The notes under the pieces: model-generated
What the model saw: the letters and a program-made list of their open reading frames with translations, nothing else
What the model was told of the DNA's origin: nothing
Database searches by the model: none
Part shown: positions 45,456 through 53,903 of the stretch, one piece after another
Numbering within the stretch: position 1 is the first letter of the stretch
How the letters are laid out: each line of letters starts with the position of its first letter
Position numbers and translations under genes: made by a program
Assembly: GCF_002868715.1 (NCBI RefSeq)
Contig: NZ_PKLZ01000014.1
Location: forward strand, 50,997 to 114,996
From: Kineobactrum sediminis
GTDB lineage: Bacteria; Pseudomonadota; Gammaproteobacteria; Pseudomonadales; Halieaceae
DNA length: 64,000 nucleotides
Reading direction: 5' to 3'

Positions 45456-48400
45456 CCCGTCTCGCCCTCCACTTTTACCGCAAGTGTGTCCGCTCTCTCC
45501 AGTCGCTGCGCGGTCGTTTTCCCCATGCCCAACAGGCTTGGCATCAGCAAGAGGGATACGGCACCGCTGACTGTCATGCCGCCGACGATTACCGCAGCCA
45601 GGCCACGATAGATCTCGGAGCCAACCCCCGGCATCAGCATGAGCGGCAACATGCCAAAGATACTGGTCAGGGTACTCATAAATACCGGACGCGCCCGCAT
45701 CAGCACTGCGTCCCGGATCGCTTCCCGCCGCGCTGCCCCCTCCCGCTCCCTGATTCGTGTCTGGTCAACCAGTAGAATGGCGTTATTGACCACCAGGCCC
45801 AGCAGAATGATGAAACCAACCATCGTCAACATATCGAGGGACTGGTAACTGAACACATTAAACGCCTTCAAGGCGAGCACCCCCCCGGCAATTGCAGGCG
45901 GCATGACCAGCAAAACCAGCAGGCTATCCCAGGCCGAGCGAAAGATCGCCGCCATGATGCCAAACAGGATCAGTACCGCGATGGCAAAGTTCACCAGCAT
46001 CTTGTTGACCGCCTCCTGTAAACGGTCGGCGCTGCCGCGGTACAATATGGAGGCACCAGCCGGCAGCATGCTCCGCAACTCGGGATCAAGTTCTGCACGC
46101 AAGCGCTCTATCGCTTCCTCCAGTGTCACCTGTTCGGGAGGAAGGACATTAATGGTGACCGTGCGCAGGCCATCAACTCGCTGCAACTGGACAGGGCCTA
46201 CGGTATATTCGATGCTCGCCAGCTCGCCGATCGACTGCACGCCGGCACGAGGGGTAGCAATCGGGGTGTTCGCAAATTCCTCGGGCGTGCTCCATCCCGG
46301 ACCATGGACGATCGTGTCGTAACGGAGATTACCATCGAAGTACTCTCCGGCGTACAGGCCATCGGTCAGTGCACGCACCGTTTCGGCCAGCGTCATGCGA
46401 TCCAGGCCGGCAAGCCCGAGACGCTTGTCGTTTGGTACCACGCGCAGCTCCGGTTGATCCATGGAAAGGGCGGGCTGCGCATAGGCACTTCCGTCCTCCC
46501 ACATCGCCTTGACTTGCTCCATGCCAACGCTGGCTACTCGCATGAGAGTCTCGAGATCTGCGCCGCGGATATCGATGGCAATACTGCGTCCGCCGCCATC
46601 CACTTGAATCATTGATGCGCGGCGCACGAAAGGTTCCACATCGGGGAGGCCCGCCAGGATCTCCTCGCGCATAATGCGGATCATGGGTTCTACGCCTGCC
46701 GGTTCGGCAGGATACAGGAAGACTGTGCCGTAGCCGGGACCGACTCCGACGTTATAGCCGCGCACAGCGGGCTCTTTTTCACCCGTGTAATAGGGCTGCA
46801 GGCGCCGCTCAATCTCGCCGAATATCTCGGTCTCAATGGTATCCAGGCTGGTCCCGGGAGGCAGGTCCAGGTAGCTTTCGATCGCGTCCACGTCCGCCTT
46901 GGGCAGGAAATCAACCTTGGGCATCAATATCACTATGGCAAGCACAGAGGATCCCAGAATCAACACGATCCACCTGACCCGGTCCCGGCCAGAGCGGGTG
47001 CGCCGGTCAATCCAGTCCGCCAGCCGGGTCCAGTAATCCCGCAAAGGATCGGCCGGAACCTGTGACAAGGCGGCATGGGCGGTGGCCATTGGCAACACGG
47101 TCAAGGATACCAGCAATGACATCAACACGGCAGCCGAGAGCGTTATCGCCAGGTCCTTGAACAGTTGTCCTTCCAGCCCTTCAAGGAAAATAATCGGAAC
47201 GAAAATTGCCACGGTGGTCAGGGTCGACGACAGCAGGGCTGGGGCCACTTCCCCGGCACCGGCCTCGGCGGCTTCGCGCCGCCCCATACCCTGCTGACCC
47301 AGGCGCATGATATTTTCCTGCACCACAATAGAGGCATCCATGGACAATCCCACCGCGAACGCAAGGCCGGCAAGAGAAATCACATTCAGGCTGTGACCCG
47401 TAACCTGGAGCGCCAGGAAAGCACCCATCAGGGACAATGGGATACTCAGGGCAATAACCAGAGTGGCGCGCATGACTCGCAGAAAGTAGAACAACACGAG
47501 GCTGGACAACAACAAGCCCAGTATGAGGTTACCCTGCACCAGCGCGATAGCGCGACGGATATGTAATGACGCGTCGAAGCTCAACTCCAGGGTAAGGTCC
47601 TCGGCCGCGAGGGGGCCGGCATTGAGTTCGGCAATCACCTCCTTGAGAGAATCAAGCAACTGCACGGTATTCGCGCCATTGGTGCGCTCGAGACGGATGT
47701 AATAGGACGGATTACCGTTACGCCGGGAGAAGCTGTTGCGCTTCATGAAGCCCGCCTCGACACTCGCCACGTCTCTGAGGTATACCGGCTGTTCATTGCG
47801 CCAACCGACAACCAGTTCACCGAGTTCCTCAATACCAAAGCTGCCGGCGAAACGCACTGTATACTGCCGCCGGCCCACATCGGCGAAGCCTCCGGAAACG
47901 TTGGTGGCGCGGCGCAACGCTCCGGTTACATCGGCAATGGCAATACCCATACCGGCAAGCCGGTAGGGGTCAATATTGACCGCAATCTCACGTTCACGCC
48001 GTGACTGCAGCCTAACCTCCGATACACCCGGCACTCGCGCCAGTCGCGGCTCGATTACGGTCGTCACCAGATCTTCATACACCGATACATCTATATCTTC
48101 GGCGCCGGCGCGAAACAACTGCAGCGTGGCCGCCGCGTTATTGCCGGTGGTACCAGCGCCTGCGCGCACGATCGGTTCGTCGGCGTCGGCGGGCAGTGGC
48201 GGTGCCTGGTTGAGATTGGTGATGACATCGATCAACCCCTGCTGCATGTCCCAGCCGATCTCGAAGTTGAGTTCAATATAGCCCTGGTCGCGCGCAATAG
48301 AACTGACCAAACTGGTCACACCCTGGATGTTGCCCAGGACGCGCTCCTGACCCTGAATGATCTGTTCCTCGATTTCTTCGGGTGCCGCGGCACGCCAGCC

Positions 48401-48547
48401 GGTAAAAATGAAGATACGTGGGGGGGCGAGTTCGGGAAGGAGCTGAATAGGCAGCCGGTAAATTGCCAGCACACCAAAACCAAGCACCAGCAGGGCCGCG
48501 ACGAGTGTCGCCGCCGGATTGCGAACAGCCAGTTGAATAAGGTTCAC
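45452..48547 (-). CDS. RND efflux permease (AcrB/HME superfamily)
   Basis: 1031 residues, typical length, with twelve membrane segments and two large periplasmic loops. The transmembrane helix 4 motif reads GLSMDASIVVQENI near residue 405: one Asp is kept where AcrB-type drug pumps have two (VDDAIVV), as also in metal pumps such as CusA. LNQAPPLPADADEP and RPVFMSTLTSIFGMLPLML are other family blocks. It pumps unknown compounds using proton flow. It overlaps the adaptor gene by 4 bases (its stop at 45452 to 45455 lies at the adaptor's start). Confidence 0.94.
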   Translation of the reverse strand: MNLIQLAVRNPAATLVAALLVLGFGVLAIYRLPIQLLPELAPPRIFIFTGWRAAAPEEIEEQIIQGQERVLGNIQGVTSLVSSIARDQGYIELNFEIGWDMQQGLIDVITNLNQAPPLPADADEPIVRAGAGTTGNNAAATLQLFRAGAEDIDVSVYEDLVTTVIEPRLARVPGVSEVRLQSRREREIAVNIDPYRLAGMGIAIADVTGALRRATNVSGGFADVGRRQYTVRFAGSFGIEELGELVVGWRNEQPVYLRDVASVEAGFMKRNSFSRRNGNPSYYIRLERTNGANTVQLLDSLKEVIAELNAGPLAAEDLTLELSFDASLHIRRAIALVQGNLILGLLLSSLVLFYFLRVMRATLVIALSIPLSLMGAFLALQVTGHSLNVISLAGLAFAVGLSMDASIVVQENIMRLGQQGMGRREAAEAGAGEVAPALLSSTLTTVAIFVPIIFLEGLEGQLFKDLAITLSAAVLMSLLVSLTVLPMATAHAALSQVPADPLRDYWTRLADWIDRRTRSGRDRVRWIVLILGSSVLAIVILMPKVDFLPKADVDAIESYLDLPPGTSLDTIETEIFGEIERRLQPYYTGEKEPAVRGYNVGVGPGYGTVFLYPAEPAGVEPMIRIMREEILAGLPDVEPFVRRASMIQVDGGGRSIAIDIRGADLETLMRVASVGMEQVKAMWEDGSAYAQPALSMDQPELRVVPNDKRLGLAGLDRMTLAETVRALTDGLYAGEYFDGNLRYDTIVHGPGWSTPEEFANTPIATPRAGVQSIGELASIEYTVGPVQLQRVDGLRTVTINVLPPEQVTLEEAIERLRAELDPELRSMLPAGASILYRGSADRLQEAVNKMLVNFAIAVLILFGIMAAIFRSAWDSLLVLLVMPPAIAGGVLALKAFNVFSYQSLDMLTMVGFIILLGLVVNNAILLVDQTRIREREGAARREAIRDAVLMRARPVFMSTLTSIFGMLPLMLMPGVGSEIYRGLAAVIVGGMTVSGAVSLLLMPSLLGMGKTTAQRLERADTLAVKVEGETG

Positions 48548-48649
48548 GCTTGCGTCTCCCGCGAAGCTGAAGCCGATGGCCGAGTATAGGCTAATCGTAT
48601 AAAGTATTGGGAAATAAAATCACCTCCAATAATTCACGGAACTCAAGCC

Positions 48650-49564
48650 ATGGCAGGAAGCAGTTTGCTTGCACTCATTGACGACATCGCCACCGTTCTG
48701 GACGATGTCTCGCTGATGACAAAAGCCGCCACCAAGAAAACCGCAGGGGTGCTGGGGGACGATCTTGCCCTTAATGCGCAACAGGTAAGTGGGGTCAAGC
48801 CGGCGCGGGAACTCCCTGTAGTCTGGGCCGTTGCCAAAGGCTCCTTTCTCAACAAGACTATTCTGGTTCCGGCAGCCGTTGCCATCAGTTTTTTTGTGCC
48901 CTGGCTGGTCACACCCTTGCTAATGCTGGGAGGGGCCTTCCTGTGCTTCGAGGGTTTTGAAAAACTGGTCCATAAATTCCTGCACCGCGAGGAAGCTCAG
49001 GCGCACAGGCATGAATTGAGAGAGGCATTAAAAAATCCCGAAGCTGATTTGAGGATTCTGGAGAAGAACAAAATCAAGGGTGCAATTCGTACGGACTTCA
49101 TCCTTTCCGCAGAAATTATCGCCATCACACTGGGTACCGTCGCCGGCGAAAGCATTGGCATGCAGTTCCTGGTCCTGTCCGTTGTGGCCATCATGATTAC
49201 GGTGGTCGTTTATGGCCTGGTGGCCGGCATTGTGAAACTGGACGATGGTGGTTTATACCTGAGTCGCAAGGACAGCGAACTGGCGCAAAAAGCCGGGCGG
49301 GGCATCCTCTGGCTTGCGCCCTACATGATGAAGACATTATCCATCCTCGGCACTATCGCCATGTTCCTGGTGGGAGGAGGAATCCTTACCCATGGCCTGC
49401 CGCTGGTATATAATGCCATTCATCATTTTGCCGAAGGCTTCGGCAACGTTGGCAGTTTCGTGGTTCCGATCCTCGCCGACGGTCTGTTTGGTGTCCTGGC
49501 CGGCGCTGCACTGGTGGCAGTGATCACACCACTGCAGCAATTCTGGGCCGAACGCTCAACCTGA
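48650..49564 (+). CDS. DUF808 family inner-membrane protein
   Basis: 304 residues. Starts MAGSSLLALIDDIATVLDDV, the DUF808/YedI signature, with VSLMTKAATKKTAGVLGDDL following. About five to six membrane segments. Function is unknown. It is divergent from the RND operon across 102 bases and followed 15 bases later by the Tag-like gene. Confidence 0.9.
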   Translation: MAGSSLLALIDDIATVLDDVSLMTKAATKKTAGVLGDDLALNAQQVSGVKPARELPVVWAVAKGSFLNKTILVPAAVAISFFVPWLVTPLLMLGGAFLCFEGFEKLVHKFLHREEAQAHRHELREALKNPEADLRILEKNKIKGAIRTDFILSAEIIAITLGTVAGESIGMQFLVLSVVAIMITVVVYGLVAGIVKLDDGGLYLSRKDSELAQKAGRGILWLAPYMMKTLSILGTIAMFLVGGGILTHGLPLVYNAIHHFAEGFGNVGSFVVPILADGLFGVLAGAALVAVITPLQQFWAERST

Positions 49565-49579
49565 GTAAACACCCCTGTA

Positions 49580-50251
49580 ATGTTGATGTTCAAGGAAATT
49601 CACCAGATAGCACTGAAGCGTAAGGGAGGCAGTGCGGCTCTGGCTGATTTAATGCCAAAGGTGCGCAGTACCCGCGCCCTGTCCGGTATCACTGACGATC
49701 GGTTCCTGGCTCAGATGAGTCGCTGTGTTTTCCAGGCCGGTTTCGTATGGCGCGTGGTAGACCATAAGTGGGACGGGTTCGAAGAGGTGTTTTTTGGTTT
49801 TCCACCAGAACGTATTGTGATGCTGAGCCCGGATCAGATCGACCGCTTTGCAAAGGACGCACGTATTATCCGCAACCGTCAGAAAGTGCTGAGTGTGCAG
49901 GCCAATGCACATTATCTGTTGGAGGTGGCACGAGAGCATGGCAATTTTGGCAGGTTTATTACCCGTTGGCCTAGTGACAACCTGGTTGGCCTGTTCGCCC
50001 ATATGAAAAAACACGGTAGTCGCCTCGGGGGCATGACCGGGCAGCGTGTCCTGCGTAATATGGGCCGCGATACCTTTGTGCTGACCGGTGATGTCGTGAG
50101 GGCCTTGCGCCGGGCGGGTGCTGATATTAGCGACTCGCCCTCCAGCCAACGCGAGTTGCGCATTGTGCAGGATATCTTTAATACGTGGCATGAGGAGTCG
50201 GGTTTGCCCTACAGTCATCTCAGTCGCATTTTGGCCTGTTCGCACGAGTAA
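49580..50251 (+). CDS. DNA-3-methyladenine glycosylase I-like protein (COG2818 type)
   Basis: 223 residues with the Tag-type helix-hairpin-helix layout: FLAQMSRCVFQAGFVWRVVD, then PPERIVMLSPDQIDRFAKDA and RIIRNRQKVLSVQANAHYLL. Classical Tag removes 3-methyladenine from alkylated DNA and carries zinc-binding Cys/His at both ends. Here the N terminus (MLMFKEIHQIALKRKGG) lacks the Cys, so the zinc site is probably absent. Activity and substrate are uncertain. Confidence 0.75.
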   Translation: MLMFKEIHQIALKRKGGSAALADLMPKVRSTRALSGITDDRFLAQMSRCVFQAGFVWRVVDHKWDGFEEVFFGFPPERIVMLSPDQIDRFAKDARIIRNRQKVLSVQANAHYLLEVAREHGNFGRFITRWPSDNLVGLFAHMKKHGSRLGGMTGQRVLRNMGRDTFVLTGDVVRALRRAGADISDSPSSQRELRIVQDIFNTWHEESGLPYSHLSRILACSHE

Positions 50252-50276
50252 ACGTGCGTGACGCTACGTTGTTCCG

Positions 50277-52475
50277 TCAGGCTTTGTCGAGTTCGGCGAG
50301 AAATTCAACGAACCGGGGTTCATTTCGCATCAAGTCGTAATAAGGCAGGAACGGCTCGAGAAAGGGCATAACCCGGCTCGGTTCCATAAGCCCTGATCGA
50401 AGGCACTCGAGTGCGGCGGCCACAGCCTCGACAATAGCCAGTGCACGGCAGGCATAATGTCGTTGGTTAACCAGTTCCGCGACATCCCGGCTTGCTTCGC
50501 GCAGCCACGACCGGACCAGGCGTTCAGTTTCTTCCCTCTTACCTGTGGCGGCCGTGACCATAGCGATAACCAGGTCAGCGTTGGCCTCAAAGCTGGGAGC
50601 GCCTGGCTTCCACTCTTTTGCCATCGTGCCCTGCATTTCAAGCAGCAAAGCGGCATTTGAATTTTTTTCGCCCTGAAACCAGGTAGTAATAAGACGCGCC
50701 AGGGTAATATCGGGAACGCTGGCAAAACCCCAATCATCGGCGGAACGCCCAGCCGCTTGAAAGGTGTCCAGGACCACCATGGCACCCTGATAATCCCTGG
50801 CGGCGATATGCGCCTCCCACACTTGAACGGGTGCCGCCTCCGCGCCGTACTCTTGCTGCAGCGTCACCAGCTCTGGCAGCAGACGAGCAGGCTCACGGTG
50901 ATCTTGCACGCGAAGAATGCTCCGTAAGACAGCTAACCTGAAGTCCTCAACGGGAGCGCTTTCAAGCGCATCCATCGCTTCGTCGTAGCGGTGCGCAAGC
51001 AACAGGTTAGAGACCAGCCTGAGTGTCCAGTAAGCACTCTTGGGATCGAGGTTACGTGCCTGGCGGATGGTCTCGATTTTGCCAGTATAATCACCCTGAC
51101 GACGCTGTATCCACGATTGCAATTCCAGCACGTGGACATCGCTCGGTCGCAGCGACCGCGCCTGGCTGATCAGCCCATAAGCACGGTCGTAGTCCTTCAG
51201 GACGTAATACGTGTAGTAGGCCTGTGCAATAAGGTATTCAGACGATTGGGGCGCAAGTGCGCGTATACGCTCCAGAATATCCTCCAGGCGCCGGATCGAA
51301 TCGGGATCCTGCTCGGCGATATTCATAAAGCTGAGCGAGCCGGCCAGCTCGGCCCAGGCCCGCACGAAGTGCCGGTCCAGCGCCACGGCTCTTTCCAGGG
51401 CGGCTCTGTAGGCCGGCGTAGCGATAGTCTCGGTGTTCCGCAGTTCCATCGCTTCATGGTAGGCGCGGTAGGCCGCCATGTTTTCGGTCGGCAGTACATT
51501 CAGGCGCGTCATATCCTGCTGTGTCAGGCCGGAACTCAGTGCAGATGCAACCGAACGCGCAATTCCGGCCTGAATGCCGAAGATATTTTTAGGCGTCAGT
51601 TCCCGATTGTACTGCCGTGCCCAGAGATGGACATCGGAGTACACATCGATCAGTTGCACATTGATTCGGATCTGATCGCCAACGCGCTGCACACTACCCT
51701 CAAGGATCGCGTCCACACCCAATTCACGACCAATCTCCCGGGTTTTTCGCTCGCTGTCGCGGTACCCGGCCACCGAGGCGCCTGAAATCACTCTGATCGA
51801 CTCGAGTTGCGCGAGCTGCGTAAGGACGTCATCGTGCATGCCCCTGGCGAAGAATTCGCTGTCGTCCACCGCGCCGGTAGAAGCGAAAGGGAGCACTGCA
51901 ATCATGGGGACCCGGGAAGGGGTCATGCTACGCCACGGCAAAGTGGAATCACCGAACATCTGCAAGACACCGAAAACAACGAGCGCCCCCACGCCGGCGA
52001 GCACTGCGAGCAGTCGGGCTTTACTGCGACCTCGCTGCTGTATGGTGGGCGCACCATCTTCCAGTAGCACTGCGGTTTCGAGGGAAACTATTTCCTGCGG
52101 AGGCGGCGGAAAGTGGCTGATAAATCCTCGCCGCGTAACCGTCTCGATATAAGCATTCCTGTCGTCCGGCGTCAGCTGCCGGCGCAGGATCGATATGCAG
52201 CGATTGAGGGCGTCGTCGGAGACGATCCGATCATCCCATACCGCCGCCATCAGTTCTTTCCGGCTGATCAGAATATTCTGGTGAGAAAGGAAATAACACA
52301 GCAGCTTCGCGACCTGCGGCTCAAGCCGAAGGGTCACGGTCCCATTAAAAAGATCCCCCGTGTCAGCGTCGAAGCGCCATTGGCCAAATGCATGGCAGGC
52401 AGGCCCCTCGCTGCCGGAACTCATCATGGTAAGCGCCGCCCGCTTCCCGCACAGCGGGGAAGCGGGCACCAACAT
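50277..52475 (-). CDS. Winged-helix regulator with TolB-like and TPR regions (CadC-like layout)
   Basis: 732 residues. An OmpR/CadC-type winged helix at ~30-125 (LEPQVAKLLCYFLSHQNILI, SRKELMAAVWDDRIVSDDAL) is followed by one membrane segment near 152-170 (ARLLAVLAGVGALVVFGVL), a TolB-like region (MIAVLPFASTGAVDDSEFFA) and C-terminal TPR-like repeats. It is a membrane-anchored one-component regulator with a periplasmic sensory part. The start is uncertain (52475, or Met at 52427/52424). It is divergent from the beta-propeller gene, and a 16-base tandem direct repeat lies between them. Confidence 0.87.
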   Translation of the reverse strand: MLVPASPLCGKRAALTMMSSGSEGPACHAFGQWRFDADTGDLFNGTVTLRLEPQVAKLLCYFLSHQNILISRKELMAAVWDDRIVSDDALNRCISILRRQLTPDDRNAYIETVTRRGFISHFPPPPQEIVSLETAVLLEDGAPTIQQRGRSKARLLAVLAGVGALVVFGVLQMFGDSTLPWRSMTPSRVPMIAVLPFASTGAVDDSEFFARGMHDDVLTQLAQLESIRVISGASVAGYRDSERKTREIGRELGVDAILEGSVQRVGDQIRINVQLIDVYSDVHLWARQYNRELTPKNIFGIQAGIARSVASALSSGLTQQDMTRLNVLPTENMAAYRAYHEAMELRNTETIATPAYRAALERAVALDRHFVRAWAELAGSLSFMNIAEQDPDSIRRLEDILERIRALAPQSSEYLIAQAYYTYYVLKDYDRAYGLISQARSLRPSDVHVLELQSWIQRRQGDYTGKIETIRQARNLDPKSAYWTLRLVSNLLLAHRYDEAMDALESAPVEDFRLAVLRSILRVQDHREPARLLPELVTLQQEYGAEAAPVQVWEAHIAARDYQGAMVVLDTFQAAGRSADDWGFASVPDITLARLITTWFQGEKNSNAALLLEMQGTMAKEWKPGAPSFEANADLVIAMVTAATGKREETERLVRSWLREASRDVAELVNQRHYACRALAIVEAVAAALECLRSGLMEPSRVMPFLEPFLPYYDLMRNEPRFVEFLAELDKA

Positions 52476-52631
52476 TCATCGATTTCGAGCATCTGCATCA
52501 TAAAATCGATTCCTTACGAAAAAATCACCTCGGGATCAGCAAGAAATCAGCATTCGATCAGGTAATCACCGCTACCGTTCGCCACACTTTCTCCCAGCGT
52601 GTGCTGCCAAACAGACGGGGCATCAAACGAG

Positions 52632-52663
52632 CCCGGGCGCTGTTAATCCCGGGCACTGTTAAT
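52632..52663. repeat. Tandem 16-base direct repeat between regulator and propeller gene
   Basis: CCCGGGCGCTGTTAAT (52632-52647) and CCCGGGCACTGTTAAT (52648-52663) differ at one base. Winged-helix regulators of this class often bind direct repeats. It lies 75 bases before the start of the exported propeller protein, so it is a candidate operator. Confidence 0.6.
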
Positions 52664-52738
52664 TATAAGTCTGAATGTCTCTTTTGAACATGAGGGACTG
52701 CAAACTCATGAAATTGTCGGATCAAGGAGAAACATCAA

Positions 52739-53722
52739 ATGGATAGAAAACTCGTGTTCGCAACAATTGCACTAGCGGCCTGCGTACTCCACACAGGTGC
52801 CATCCAGGCCGGCGACCGCGCGTTTGCCAAGACCGTACCCGCCCTGACAGGCGCCCCACCCGAAGGTTTTACAATCGGCCGTGGCACAATCGCCTATAAC
52901 AGCTCCGTGGATGGATCGATATATAAGGTTGACCTGCGCAGCGGAAAAGGTGAAGTCCTTGTCGAGGCCGAACCTGATTTTGACCTGTTTGGGGGGGAGT
53001 GCGTGAAACTTGGGATGCGCGTTGACCCTCGCACCAATTATCTGTTCGTGGCCGGGTGCAAGGTCGGTAATGCTTTAGTTTACAACGCCGAGACCGGTGA
53101 AGAGATCGGGGATTATTACCTGGCGCCCTTTGAGACCGTCATCAATGATGTGGCGATCACCCGTGAGGCCGTGTACTTTACCGATTTCACTGGGCCGTAT
53201 CTCTACCGACTATCCCTATCAAAAGGCGGTCGACTGCCCATAGGCGATGGCGTCTTGCCTGTTGCGCTGATTGGCAACAACGATAATGACCCCCTGGCCA
53301 GCCCTTCGACCGCAAACGGTATTGTCGCCACACCCAACGGCGATACGCTCATCATCGGGGACTCGGCCACTGCGCAAATCTATCGGGTGGATCCGCTCAC
53401 CGGGCATTCCGACAGAATTATTGTAGAACCGCCATTGGAAGGCTTTATCGATGGCATCGTAGCGCACAAAGGCTTGCTGTATATACTCACGCCTTTCGGT
53501 GATGGCTCAGGACCGGACTGGATACAGGTCGTGGCCCTGGACAAGGAATTGCTGACCGGGCGCCGGGTCGGGATCATTACTGACCCGGATATGGACGGCG
53601 TGGCCAGCGGCGCGATGCTGGGGAACTCCCTGTACGTGAACAACGCACGCTACACCACATTTCCGGGGCCTGATACGGAGTACTCGCTAACCAGGTTGAA
53701 GATCAGCAAAGTGCAGCCGTGA
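52739..53722 (+). CDS. Exported SMP-30/gluconolactonase-like beta-propeller protein
   Basis: 327 residues. Signal peptide (LVFATIALAACVLHTGAIQA) with AAGGAG ribosome site before the ATG. The mature part shows repeated propeller blades (GTIAYNSSVDGSIYKVDLRSG, cut here as separate blades; VYFTDFTGPYLYRLSLSKGG; NGIVATPNGDTLIIGDSATA; QIYRVDPLTG). This recalls SMP-30/gluconolaconase-like lactonases. No reliable active-site assignment can be made. The neighbour regulator may control it. Confidence 0.75.
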   Translation: MDRKLVFATIALAACVLHTGAIQAGDRAFAKTVPALTGAPPEGFTIGRGTIAYNSSVDGSIYKVDLRSGKGEVLVEAEPDFDLFGGECVKLGMRVDPRTNYLFVAGCKVGNALVYNAETGEEIGDYYLAPFETVINDVAITREAVYFTDFTGPYLYRLSLSKGGRLPIGDGVLPVALIGNNDNDPLASPSTANGIVATPNGDTLIIGDSATAQIYRVDPLTGHSDRIIVEPPLEGFIDGIVAHKGLLYILTPFGDGSGPDWIQVVALDKELLTGRRVGIITDPDMDGVASGAMLGNSLYVNNARYTTFPGPDTEYSLTRLKISKVQP

Positions 53723-53782
53723 AGGATTTACGCGGGCCCTCCCAATAGAGACCAGGACCGCCACGATACCAGGTTGAACCTG

Positions 53783-53810
53783 GGCCCTGCCCAGCTTCCC
53801 CGGCAGGGCC
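53783..53810. terminator. 9-bp perfect hairpin between convergent genes
   Basis: GGCCCTGCC (53783-53791), ten-base loop, GGCAGGGCC (53802-53810). It is 60 bases after the propeller gene stop and about 95 from the metallo-beta-lactamase/rhodanese gene stop. Lacks a T run. Confidence 0.4.
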
Positions 53811-53903
53811 TTCACTGCGGCCCCCATGTTCAGCCAGGGTGAGAGGGCCGAGACCATCGAGACAGGATGAGCCTGTGGCGCCCTGGCATGCCAAGCTCAC
53901 ACC

